A stretch of 64,000 nucleotides of DNA from Pomphorhynchus laevis (Eukaryota; Acanthocephala; Palaeacanthocephala; Echinorhynchida; Pomphorhynchidae), in contig WNNJ02001344.1 of NCBI GenBank assembly GCA_012934845.2, forward strand, positions 235,681-299,680. The letters are read 5' to 3'. The first letter of the stretch is position 1, and the number at the start of each line of letters is the position of its first letter. The notes under the pieces are model-generated. The model did not search any database and was not told where the DNA came from. It saw nothing but the letters and a program-made list of their open reading frames with translations. The translations under genes and the position numbers were made by a program. This document shows, piece after piece, positions 1 to 13,300 of the stretch.

Positions 1-811
1 TAAATATGAACCCCATGTCTTATATGCGAAAAATGAAAGATTTTATCACTTTGTATTCTGTGAAAAATCCCACAAGTCCCATCAATTTTGTTTCCCTTGC
101 GGACTGCAACTTACATTAGAAGTCATGAATTTACTATTCGGAGTGCACCGGAGGTTGAAAAAGCTTAACTGTTTGGCAGACAGAATAATTAAGAATTGGA
201 ATTAACTTCAAAGAGAAACTATAATGGCTAAATCAAAGACCAATTTTAAAAAGAAACTCAACTGTTTACCAGTACACTAATTTTAGTTTTTTTATTCTCA
301 ATTTTTCTATTTTTTTACCACATGAGCATGTGCTCCAAGATAGACTATGACCATTATAGTCAATCAGATATGATGATGTCATATCTGATTATTATAATCA
401 GATATCATTATATTCAGGTATACTAAGTCAATCAGATATTAGTAGCATATCTTACGCTTGCAAACTAATTAGTATAACCGAAGCAGCCATAACTATACAA
501 ATAATCAGTTTAAGAACTTTCCTATAAAATTGATCCGCACTTTAAAGGATATATTAGAAATTATAGCAGTTTAACATAAGTTTTGAATGTTAGCAAGATT
601 CTCCAAAAATTTAGCAAACCACTGATCGATTAAGACTATTTAGACATGTTTTCTCTTACAAATATTTATCTGTTTCCATTTTTCATCAGATCCTTAAAAA
701 TAGCGTGACTATGTCATCGAAATACTGAAAAAATAAAGATATAATTATAATATTTATGCTAATGATAACATTGACCAAATTAACGAGTGTGAAGACGCAA
801 CAGTCGAAAGT
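1..811. other. AT-rich flank, no gene seen
   Basis: I see no convincing coding frame, RNA gene or recognisable element here. The sequence is AT-rich with scattered short repeats, for example the ATCAGATAT-type repeats around 360-440. It is upstream flank of the MOB4-like gene. Confidence 0.5.
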
Positions 812-858
812 TTTTTTAATGTGGCAAATGCACATAGACTGTGTGCTCACAAGCCCAC
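812..858 (-). repeat. solo LINE 3'-end hairpin tail
   Basis: On the minus strand this reads CTTGTGA, then a stem-loop whose arms are GCACA and TGTGC, then ATTTGCCAC and a short A/T tail. It is the most diverged of twelve copies of the same 3'-terminal module. Both stem arms have changed together relative to the usual GCGTGC/GCACGC arms. I see no LINE coding sequence attached, so it is a very 5'-truncated LINE copy or a SINE tail. Confidence 0.6.
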
Positions 859-1260
859 AAAAGCGAAACAGATAAAAAAAGTTAATCGTTTAGTAGCATC
901 GATTTTAGTCATAGGACTAAAAACAGTCATACGACTTACTCCCACGTTTGCCCAGAGTTCACGTCGTACTTAATATGGGTAAACAGGGGAAATAACCGGG
1001 CATGTGGGTGCCTTACAGTTATGTTACTGCAGCTAAACACTTGCTGGATAAAACAAGCTGATAAAATTGTAAAGTTTAATATGTATACTTAAAATGTTAT
1101 ATAAGAAGTTTCATAAATTAATAGCAACACTATTTTACGGTAGTCTTCACTTGTGCACGTGATCCGGATTTCTACCGATAATGATAAAAATCCATATCTG
1201 AAATATTGAAGAACATTTTTATTAAGAATAAAGCGATTATGGAATGTTACGAACATGCAT

Positions 1261-1276
1261 TTTGTATTTTTTTAGA
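1261..1276 (+). promoter_or_regulatory. possible 5'-UTR or trans-splice acceptor of MOB4
   Basis: A T-rich run ends in TTTTTTTAG about 70 bp upstream of the MOB4 start codon. It could be the acceptor of a 5'-UTR intron or of spliced-leader trans-splicing. This is inference only; no donor is identified. Confidence 0.3.
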
Positions 1277-1348
1277 TTAAATTAAACAAGATTATATTTA
1301 AAATAGATTGAGGTTAATGCATAGTTTAGCAATATCATATTAAAAAGA

Positions 1349-4300
1349 ATGATGTCTGCGGATCCATCGACGCAACTCGTCGTTTCTGAGGACAATCATG
1401 TGACAAATGGATGTTCTCACGATACAAAGTTGCGACGAAACTATCGATTTTGTTCGGGTTCAGTAAGTATAACGTACCTTATCCTATTCATACTCGTGAT
1501 GTTTTTAAATAGCAATGGAACAATTGGCCGGAATTGGAGTTATCTGAAATGTGCGGTACTTTTTCGTTACAAGAGGTGATTATGCACTTGTAATCCACTG
1601 GCATCCACTTATCTATTATTTTAATAGCATTTTATTTGTTTTAGTTAGTAAAGTGAGCGTATTAAAGTCTATGACAAAATAATGATATATTTTCATTATT
1701 TTGAATGAATAGTTGAAATGTTATTATGATTGACTCCTTGACTCAATTCAATATAAGACTTACACACAATTCAGATTGCTATAATTCACTACCTTAAGTA
1801 ATTTATCAATTAGCATATGTTTTATTATTTTATTAATTCATTATCAGAAAATTAATATGAATTTTATTTATTTTTTATTGAAAATTCTAAAATTTTGAAT
1901 TATTTCTCTGAATTTATTTTTTAGTTAATTTCTCAGAGTTTTTATTCCGATATTTATAATTAGTTAAAGATCAAGTTTGTTTTTATTAACCTAATGTATC
2001 GAAAGAACTTTATGAAAGTCAAGTAATGAAAGTAATTACTTTCATGATCAAAATCGGGTATAAAAATATCGGATTAAAACTTACGAATTTTTACTATCGA
2101 TATTAGTGGGCTTGTAAGCGCGCCGTTCGCACGCATTTGCCACTTAAAAATAAATTTATCTTATCTATCTATTCATAAAGATATTTGAATTTAAAGTTTA
2201 AATTTACATTTAATAATTAGTGGTTAATATGCGAACCCGTTTCGAAAATCCAATTTATTTTGTAAAATAGGATTAAAATCCAATTCAGTGCATATTCTTC
2301 TATTTCTCCTAAACTTCATTACTCATCGTCCTATACTTGACATTGTCTGGTTTGCAAAAATCTTCGTATTATCAAATATTTGGTACTTTAAAATATTTTA
2401 CTACTAAATTATTATTTATAATTACTACAAAATAAAGCGAGAACAAATCCATGTCAGCAAAAAAATACATTTGAGTATAGGAACACCACCAGAATGATCT
2501 CCGTTCCAGATCATCATCTGCGTTGCTTTATAAAATCAGATACTTCGCATTTGAATGCTCGTGGCATGTTAAATCTTCTATTCACGCTCTTTGAAATATG
2601 AGTCGCTAAGCAATCGAAAAAATCGAAAAGCTACAGATGTTGATGAGAAAATTTTAGAACATCATTCTGTTTAAGCCTTTTATGGTATTCAATTATCAAG
2701 TTGTTTTAACCAAACAATTAGGGAACCTCAGGGAGATCATATAATCCATCTCCTCTTTAGCTTGTTTTTGTTCAATTTGGCGGCGTGCATAACGGAGTCA
2801 AACACATAATGTCTCATGTATGCGGATGATTTAGTCATCATTTCGTCAAATCCCAATAATATCCAGTTTAGTTTAAATCATCTTGAAGTCTTTCGCGAGA
2901 GGAATGGCCTAGCTGTAAATACAGATAAGACTAAGATGATGAAATTCCGCGCAGGCGGTCGCATGCCTCGTCGTGATTATTTAATATACAAGTCAGCACC
3001 TTTAGAGTTTGTAAATCGATTTATTTATCTTGGTTTTACCTTGACTTCGCGCTGGACCTTTGCAGATCATATCGTTAATATTGCTTGTGATATAGTTTGC
3101 GCTTCTGCATCCCTTATTCTCTTTACTCGCGTCAGTTTTGACACATCTATCAAGTTTCCACATAATGTTAGCTCCTTGAGATAAGTTATAGTTTTGCTGT
3201 CTTTTGGAGAGTACTGACCATTGCTAATTTGCGATGCATCGACTAATAATAATACAATAATTTATTTAACGTGGTAAATGCGTGCAAATTGCACGCTTAC
3301 ATGACCACAAACAAACAAAAAAAGAACATCAAAAGTTACAGATAATTAGTTAATTGTTGAAATGGAATTGGATTTGGCGTTTGAAGCACGGCATAGATGT
3401 TGATTGGCGGATATGAATAGGCAGTTGATTCACAAGAGAGAAGCAACCACAACGAAGGAGCGGAAGCCAAAAGAGGTAGAGTAGATTGGGACATGTAAAA
3501 GAAAGGAATTACGGAAACGCAGAGCACAATACACAGTACGAGAATTGTCGAGAAAAGGAAGGTTGAGAAATGAAGGGGTATGAGAAGTTATAAGTCGAAA
3601 AGCAATGATAAGAAGACGAATTTAAACACGACAATAAATGGTAGGCCAATCAAGAGAAACAAGATAGTGGGATGTATGATCAAAATGACGAAGACGGAGA
3701 ACTCGGACGGCAGCGTTGATGATGCGTTGTAAATAAATAAGAGTGGATTTAGGTGAGTTGGAAAATAGACTAAGACAGTAATCAAGTCTTGATAAAAGAC
3801 GAAAAGATATGAGAGTCATACAAGAAGGAAAATCGATCAATCTACGAACTTGACGGAGATTGCAGAGTATCAAGGTAGATGAGCGTACTTTATCTCTAAC
3901 AAAAGGTTTACGTAAAAGTCGGTTGTCGAAATCGAAGCCTAGGAAAACGAGATTATTAACGATAGAAAGAATTGTAGAATTTAATGATACGGAAGGAGGT
4001 TTTACGCCGTAGCGTCGAGGTAGGATCCACATAATTTTAGATTTATCAGGATTTAGAGAAAGGCAAAGGGAAGAAAGATGATTGAAAATTGGGACAAGAC
4101 AAAAAGACGACTAAATAAAATGGACCTTCAATACAAAGTATTTCCGATTATCCAAGAAAACTTCGTCGTCTACGCTGTCAGTCATTACGAGACAATCACT
4201 ACTGTCATATGAATTATTTAAAGCATTAAGTCTTGAAAAGACGCCCAACTATGTCCGTCATACTGAAATTGGGGAACAAAAATGTAGAAGCTTAGATGTA

Positions 4301-7300
4301 CAGCATTTATCAACCCTGCATACTCGCACTCTCAGCTATGTAATGCTACCGTGCATACTAAAAAGCCTTTGTCATGCGATATTCTTTACAGGATTATCAT
4401 GGAAAATTTTGTATGAATCGGATTGTTTGCCACCGTCAAGAGCTAGCTGTGTGTGTAAATTTTGCAATAAGTCTTGCTTTAAACAGTTACACACACGACT
4501 GTCAAATCCGGCAACATATGACTCTCTGCGAATTGTATGCTTTAGACACTTTTATTCCTTGACACTTCACCGTCTTTCTTTGTCGTCTATTTTTTATAAT
4601 CTCAATCGCTAATGACGCTTAAGAGATCAAGACTAGAATAGCATCAACTCAGGAACGACTCATTAAGACTGGAATGGCATCAACTCATTAAGACTGGAAT
4701 GGCATCAACTCATTAAGACTGGAATGGCATCAACTCATTAAGATTAATAAAAAATTATTAATTCATTAAGATTAATAAATCAACTCATTTTAATTTTAGT
4801 TAATTGAATAAAAAATCATTTAGAATGGTAAAATCGTAGTTGTCCTAAAGTCATAAAAACTCAACATTTCGTTAAATAGAATTTGATCGAGGTGCACAAA
4901 TGCAACCCTATTTCGAGCGCATAATAGCGAAGCTTAAGCGTGGTTTTAAAAGGCCTATTGTGCTAGCATAATCATGTGGGCCGATGCCGTTTTCTTTCGG
5001 ACGATTGAGTGCAGAAGTGATATAACGCTCTTCCTTATCCCACATAATGTTGAAAATACAAAGGCGTAAAACTGGCATGTTCGACTAACTTGATCCGTTC
5101 CCAAACTTTGCTATTTTGCGGTGTTTGGTATACTCGAAGGCAGAACATGGACTGCAATTTGCGTGCGATTGAGCTAGCGTTGAAAAAACAGTGACGTCGC
5201 AAAACGTCCGCTCAAAACGTTCAATATGCAGCCCAAAATCGAGTTTTGCTTGCTCATTTCTGGTTATGGTAGAAGATTGGAATGGCATTAATTCAGGGAA
5301 GCGAGAAAGTTTTAAACAATTATTAAAATTTCATTATTAAAATTTTATTATTATTTTTTAATTTATTAATGTTCTAATAATTTTAAAAAATTATTATTAC
5401 CATGCGGTGTACCATCTTCTTTCAAATGTTGCTCCTGCAATGGTCAATTTGCAAAGTGCAAGAGTTGCAAATGCGTGAAGGCCGAAAAACTATGCACAAA
5501 CTGCTCCGCAGCGTCTTGCTTTAATAAACTAGCGCAAGTAGATATCCTTGACAGTCCCGCTATGCTAACCAATTGAGCTCAAAGTATCAACCTAACTCAA
5601 CACTAGATGCTCATCATCTAAACAGAAATATCGAAACAGCTGATGACTTGTTTGAGGCTGTAATCCACTAGCGATTTAATCTCATGACACTCCCACTATG
5701 CTCCGCAAGCAACAAGATTGTTGAGATTATAACCGACTTTTATGAGAAATTGACTGAAGCAAAATCTGATACACAATCGTTACTTCGAAATGTTTCCATT
5801 TTCTCTCAACTAGTATTACAAATAATGCCCTACATGAAAAGTCACACTTATTCGTAAGACTCTTGACCGCAGATTAATCGATTGGCGAACCAACGATTGT
5901 GTCAAATCCGTCGCTCCACTCTCTTCTCGTGTCTGTCAGCTTTTGACAGCCGATCAAAGAAGAGAAGTGGCCGTAACAATGCTATTAGCCGCCTCCTCTG
6001 ATGTTGCCGGCATCAACATTAGTAGACGTATATTTCTACCTAAGAAATATCAGAGGTATCATGTCCTAAAGACCTGCGGACCATATCGATTCGAAATTCC
6101 CTCGTAGCGATCTACGAAAAAGCGCTTGCGCGTAGAATCCGCGATCATTTAAGTAGGCGAAATTTAATCCCACCAAGTTTCCATGGGTTTGTCAAAAGTC
6201 GCTCGGTCCATTCAGCTGTAGGTGAAGTGCATCAGTTCTGTCAGTTGAATAGTCATCAACTTGCTGTGGATTTTTTCCTTGACTTTTCTGCTGCATTTAA
6301 CCGCATATCCATTCCATTTGCTATCTCTTCTCTCAGGTCCCTCCGGTTGCTTGCGAGAATTGTTAACAGGGTGGAGATACTGCTGTACACCAAGCGATAA
6401 TATTATGAAGACGACATCCTACCATCTTGCTTCTCTAGATTTGCCTACAATTTATTGTCGTGTTCAAATTCGTCTTCTTCTCGTTGCTTTCCGCCTTGTA
6501 ACTTTTCATACTCCTTCATTTCTCAACCTTCTTTTTCTTGATAATTCTCGTCCTGTTTACTGTTTTTTCGTTCCTGTAATTCCCTTCTTTTACATGTCCC
6601 AAACTACTCTACCTTCCTTTGGACTCCGCTCCTTCCTGGTCTCTGCTCCACTATCGTGGAATCATCTGCCAATTAACATACGCCAATCAACTTCCCTGAC
6701 GTGCTTCAAACGCCAGATCCGATCCAATTTAAAGAATTTATCTGCTTGAGTTTTTCATTTTTTGTTAGTGGACTTGTAAGCGTGCAGCTTGTACGCATTT
6801 GCCACGTTTAATAAATTTGTATTATTAAGGTCTTGAGTTTTGTCGGAGTTGGACAGTAAATACGGCCTTTATAGGTTGTCGAAAGCATCGCGGTGGCTTG
6901 CGAAGAGAGGTAGGAATTAAATTAAGTCAGACTCTCATTACCAATTCGATGGGAAGCGTTGGGTAGCTGCCTGATAGAAATCTACTCTGATAGTATCAAA
7001 GTGGAATCTTTTTCTAAGCAGTGTATCCTCCTCTATCCCCAGCGAATCAAGTCATGAAAGGTGGGCATATGCTGTCGCGACTGCTCCGTACATTGGGGTT
7101 TCAACAAGCACCTCTCGTGGAGCAGTAATAAGTCGAGGAGTGAATTCGTTGATGTGCAATGAAAGGTGGGGGACGGTGGTTTGTGAATAAGATAACCGGT
7201 CCTGGCTCTGCGAAGTGATGTGTTGATCCAACGACCAGTTCTGTCATTGAAATCACCAAGTACCATGTCATAGCCGCTATCAATAATCCTATCCACGAAG

Positions 7301-10300
7301 CCACGGTTCTTATGAATCTCCCCTGGACAGATGTAGACGTTGGCAAGACTGAAACGTTTACCGTTCTTACAAAGTTAAGCTACTAAACTAGAAAGGGCTG
7401 GACAAGAATAGTTGAGTAGAAGGACGATCTTAAGGAGGATTTAACTAAGGTCAAGAGTCCTTGTGATGAGGAGGAGTGAGGCGGGGTTATGTACAGAGTA
7501 TAGTTGGAACAAATGTGCTTAGGGATGAATCGATTAATGTCCTGGGGGAGACGGATAGACTTCGTCTCCTTAAGGACTATAACATCTGCATCTCTACCAT
7601 ATAGAAGTCTAAGGGCAGAAGCTCCTCTCGAATTCCATTGAAGAATATTCAGTGAAAAATGCTCACGAGTACTCTGCATTGCGTTTGGCCAGCTGGGTGA
7701 CATTGCCTTATCCCTAGACTGAGCTAGGAGCGGAAAGGTTGTCCTTTTCGCCACCAACTCTGTCCTGGGCGAGCACTTGCCCACGAGCATTGTCTTCTTT
7801 TCCCTGTGAAGCCGACTCGTCTTTCTTCAAGATCTTCTCGTTCTTAATGGGGGAACGACGGGAGCCGCCCCCCTCTATTTCGAGATAGGTAAAGCATGCT
7901 GTGTGGAAACTCCCGGACTTGAATAAAGTACAGAGACCAAGGCGGAGACAATATTTTCCACATTTTTGATGGCAGAATGTATCTTAACGTCGATAACACT
8001 CAGGATGCCTTTGTCTGTCATCCTTGAGGCCGCGCCAGAATCAGTTAAATCGGGATTCTTGACTACATCAGACCTGTAGAAGTTGTTCCGGTAATCCTTA
8101 AAGCATACACATTTACGAGACCATGCGGGATGGCTCTCACCACAGTTTGAGCATAGGGCTAGTGAAACGCACTTCTCCCGGAACCAATACTTTAGCATGA
8201 TGGGACACTACAGACTCCGCAGATCTTTGATCTGGAGCGGTTTGAGTCCCAGTGTCCTCACTTATGGCATGTGTTACAGTGAGGTGTAGGTAAGATCATC
8301 TGCACTCATAACAGTAAAGCGTAAGTTGTACATTAAACATTGATAAATGACGATTTGGCAAGCGTCTCGGCATGCTCGATAGGAGACGAACATAAGCCTA
8401 CAGGAAGTGGAAATCCACGTTCCCCATAACAGACCGGAAGTTTGAAATTTTATAAACTGTTTTCATAACTTCGATATCATTTTCTTCTAGATGCGGAGGA
8501 AGATTGTTCACTTTAACAGATTCAAGAATGGGTTTAAAGCGGATCGAACCCAGATGTTTCAGATTCGAATCGAAGAAGATCTCATAATCCTTCGCAATCT
8601 CCGAGATTGCGACGGAAATTTTTATTTCTGATTCATGAAATTTGACCGAATTGAAGAGGATTCGGTTGTCAAACTTTGCTATAAATGGTCTTAAAAAGAC
8701 ATTGAATAAATTGTGCCTTTCCAGAGGTTGTGATATCGAGATAGCAATAAGGTTTTTAAGTTTAGGGATTGCGGGGAGTATCCCCGCTCCCGGCAAATTA
8801 ACAGCAGAAAAATCACTTGTTTATCAGGAATTGTAGAAGTCAACGTTTTACCTTTCGAAATGTCCATTTTGATTGAATTGTTTCCTTTTGAAGCTGCGCA
8901 ACTGTTTAAATTTTCACCAAACATTTTTCGCAATTCCTTTGTAGTGGTATCAACGAGCATGGTGCTGATAGTACTATAAACAAAATAAGTTTAAATAATG
9001 TATTATATACGTGATACTGATGATAATTTAAATTACTGAAGAAAGCTAGATGGGCCCTGAAACGGGCCCAACATCTGTCATTGAAAGAGAAAGCCCAAGT
9101 ACGCCTATGGGGTACTTGGGCTATCTCGGGATTGGTCTTCTTCTCAAGAGGACGTCCCCCAGAACAAAGACTAAGATTTCTTAAGCTACTCATCTTGCGA
9201 TTATCAAGCGTCGTCCTCCTTGGTTGGATTATTTGGGGGGGGGTGAAAGACCCCGTGTGGTTCAGTCGAAGAGCGGCGTGTTAGATTGGCTGGGGGCTCA
9301 GATCTCGCATGACCGGAGGCCTTAAAGATTGGTGAAGACCTTAATCGCGACTGGTTAACTAACTTTTATTTCTGTATTTGTGAAACAAGTTTCTTTTTAT
9401 TTAATTTTTTAGTTGTTATATAACACTAAGATTGGTTATTTAAGAAAATCTTTATCTTTATCTCTAAATAAATGTAAATTATAATTGAGGGAAATGATCA
9501 AATAATACCAAAAAATCCAAATTTCAGTTTAGTAAAATCTTATTTTTTGAAGAGAAATTTTCTGAAGATGCTAACAGAAGTAGTTAGCGAAATATCAAAA
9601 TATTTCCTCTTTTCTGTGTTTAGCTCCAATAAATTTTTATCAATAATGGATAATTATCAACTATTTAAAATCTTATTTTTTAGTTCTAAATAGTATTTTG
9701 CTATTAATCAATTGGATATATTTTTGAAATACGAATTTTAAACGTTTAAAAATAAATTTTTGTTTGCCGCGTTTATCGTCGACGTTTTAATAATGTAAGA
9801 TTTCTAAGTTTAAATAATATTGTTAATAAAATTGGCTGAGTTTATCAATAATTTACTTGTAACAACGTATAACTTAAAAATATCAATTTATTTCTTTGTG
9901 TTAAATAGTTTTGTAAATTTATTGGAGCAAAGAAACTGAAAATTTTATTCTAAGATATTTTTAGATTTTTATTCTAAGATACTTCAATGATTTCTGTTTC
10001 ACCATATCAAAAACAGATTTTGATTTCATGAGGGTGATAATTGGATCTATCGAAATAGTGAATTTACTTTTGAATATAAGAATTTTAGTTTTAACTCAAT
10101 TTTAGTTTTAACTCAAGAATCATGGCACATAAATTATAACCTTAGATTACCGATGTTTTATCTTATAAACAATTCTGCATTACCCCAAGTTCGTTTTATT
10201 CAATAAAATAACTTGTAAGTCCGTTTTATTGAATATTTTCCGGCATATATTTCAAAGCATATACAACAACTTAAAGATAAGAAATGATCATTTTCAATTG

Positions 10301-13300
10301 CGAATATAAGAATTTTAATTTTATCTTACCGATAAAATTATGGTAATAATTATTTCAACATTTCTCAGTCTGTCACCTCCAATACTTAGTATCTTATTTT
10401 CTTCACTAGTCCGCCCTTATATGGAGTACTGCATCGCTGCATGCTTTCTTACCATTGAGCGAGAATTGCTCGATTTGAGTCAATACTGAAGATAGGTTCA
10501 AGGGTATGCTTTAGGGCTGCGTGCGCTAGAAATAAGCTCGATTCGTGACATATTTGACAAATTGTTCTAAGTTAATACATTCTTCAGACTTCTATTGAAG
10601 GACAAAATACTGGAGGCCGAAACCACTTGACTTGGTAGCTTATTCCAGCTTTTCCACGTTCGGTTGACAATTGTGTTAAATCTTCTTTGTGGACGAATGT
10701 GGGTCTTTAATGTGAGGTGATGTCCCCTCAATCTGTTTGAATTTCGAAGTTCGAACAGTTTATGACAAACACGTTATCTCAGCCCTTTTTGAACATTAAG
10801 CGTTGTCCACACAAACATTATATGACTTTAAAGATTTCTTCACTGTAGTCACACCAAGTGCGTGGAGTCGAAAAATTTATAAACAGAAGCATTTGATTTA
10901 TTAAGCTAGTCGTGATAATCTATTTAGATCAAGATGTATTTATTCAACTTCTGTATAGTACACATCATCTAATTGTATGTTGGTTGCCAAACGTCATCGA
11001 GTGATGTTGAAAATAAATATATAAGGGTTAATATTGTCCATTGATTGTAGTTTCATAATCTCTAAGCTTCCAATTGAGATATTCTACTCTACTTATCTAT
11101 AGAATCAGTATGAAAATGGATTCATTACTTAAGCCAGTGAGTTAAAATCGATTCAACTTCCTAATTTAGAAGCATCCGTACATGCATGTAATTATCAGTA
11201 ATGAAGAGGCTTAGCGTAATTTTAGCTCTTAATTTGAACTCTTATGTTAAATGACTTATGACTTTCTTTAAATTCTGTCTCCGCGCCTATATTATAATTC
11301 GTAATAAAATTTTTATCCTTTTATTATTAAAATTTATATTTTATTAATATAAATAATTAATTAATTAAAATTATTAATTTTTTAATTAAAAAATAAATAA
11401 ACTTATTATAAACTTATTAATAATAACATTTTTATTTATTTTTACAACCTTTGCAATTTTTATATGAAAGTATATGATTTTAACTGATAATATTTCGCAT
11501 GATTAAGAGAAGAAACTATCAATTATTTAATTCAAGCAATTACTATCTTTATTAAATTATCTTTTTATCTTAAAAATATATTTAATGCTTTATATATTAT
11601 TGGTAATTTAAGTATCAAAAATTAAAAATTCAAGTAATTCATTTAATTGAATTGCTGATATTATTCAATTATTCGATTATTTTGCGTATTGTTTTAGTTC
11701 GTACAACAACGATCGCGGTTGAAGCAAGACTTTGATGGGTGTCCGTGTCCAGAGGGTCAAGACACTCGTTGTTGGTTGTTCGAAAATATTCGTCAGTTTT
11801 GCATTGAGACAAATGATTTATTTGTTACAATGAACAATGTAGGTATCTACTTTTCATTATTTTCGAAATTTTAATTACATGGATTTTACTTAATTTCTCA
11901 GCAATGATTTTTTCACCTGCATTTTTATTGAATAGTGACAGGCTGATAACATTTTTTAAAATTTGTCTTTTTCACGCGAGCATCGTTGCTTGCATTGACC
12001 TCGTGTTAATTTAAAAAATAAAATGTTTTTTAACCAAACAATAATAGTAGTTTTTATCGACATATTTGCACTATAAAAAATATTTGCACGTATCGTCATA
12101 TTTGCATTCTGTGATTCAATTTATTTGTATAATTATTCAGGCCACCAACAGTATTTTTCGAATAAATAATCGGCAAATGAGCAGCTATTAAATCCAAGGA
12201 TGTTCATTACGATAAGTTATACGCTGATCTTAACAATCCAGACGGGATAAATTAGATCTGCCGGCACTACAACTCTCGACAGCGCACTATTTAATTATAA
12301 ATTGAAAAGTCAATCAACTTAATTTACCCATATTTATATCATTAGCGCATGTTAGTCCCTTAATCTGTAATACGTATCCTTAAATTGACGTGCCCAAAAC
12401 AATCAGTGATAAATAACTGTAACGTCAATAACCATGACCATATTTCATTGAAAGCGAGTAAAGTGCTCGGTCGCGACGTTACTTTCACTTTCGCTAATCT
12501 ATTTAACAGATTGCAGTCAATGCTTTAGACTGGTGGCGTACCAGAGCTAATGTGTTTAGTTATAATCCACAAACGCAACATTAATGACTACTACACCTGC
12601 TATTCGATGCGCTACTGCCATTTTAAAAAAGATATGGGGCATAAGAGGTTCTTCGATCTTGAACAGTCGATGTGAGACTCACCTTTAACAACATTTTGAA
12701 AATCCATATTGAATTGACAATATGTCAGATTATGTTATTCATTGGATATTCTTGATTATATAACTAATTTATATTTGATAACCCACTTGTATATTTTCTG
12801 GTTTATTATGCCGATTTTATACCGACGTCGTTGTTCATAAGAGGTTGTTAATCTAACGCACTACATTGTATGAAGCTTGCGATGTCACCAGTTGCAATTT
12901 TTAAAATTACATTATTTAATGCAGTATATTTTATATTATATGATATATGCATATATATATGTATATAGTATGCAGTAATGCTTTTATGCAAAAATATGTT
13001 TCTTGTAAATTTAAATATGTAATCTTTATGATATAAGTTTTGTTTTTACTTTTTGCTAAAAAAAACAGAAAATAAAAATTTATTTTTATTTTTTATTTTT
13101 ATCTTTTTATTTTTATTAATAAAAATAAAAAAAAATAATTATATTTTTAATAATTTTTTTAAATCGTTTATAAAATTAAAGATAAATGACTAAATAACAA
13201 AATGAATAACACTTTATTTTATCATATATATGGATTGTCCTAATAATTTTAATGTTTGTAAAGAGAATATAGTAAAAATAATTATTTAACATTAATATTT

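Larger units (their letters stand above)
1576..11697 (+). other. 10.1-kb second intron of MOB4
   Basis: The donor is GTGATTATG after exon 2 and the acceptor is TTGTTTTAG before exon 3. Its neighbour intron 1 is only 50 bp. The length comes largely from retroelement debris in both orientations: at least a LINE RT fragment, LINE Y copies, an RLE copy and LINE X copies. The flanks 1576-2100, 2160-2800 and 9330-10370 are AT-rich with nothing else recognisable. Confidence 0.85.

Noticed and set aside
5540-5600. tRNA gene on the minus strand (GAGCTCAATTGGTTAGCATA)
   Set aside because: The A-box-like stretch has no B box or tRNA fold after it, and on the plus strand it is part of the RLE Cys-rich coding fragment.
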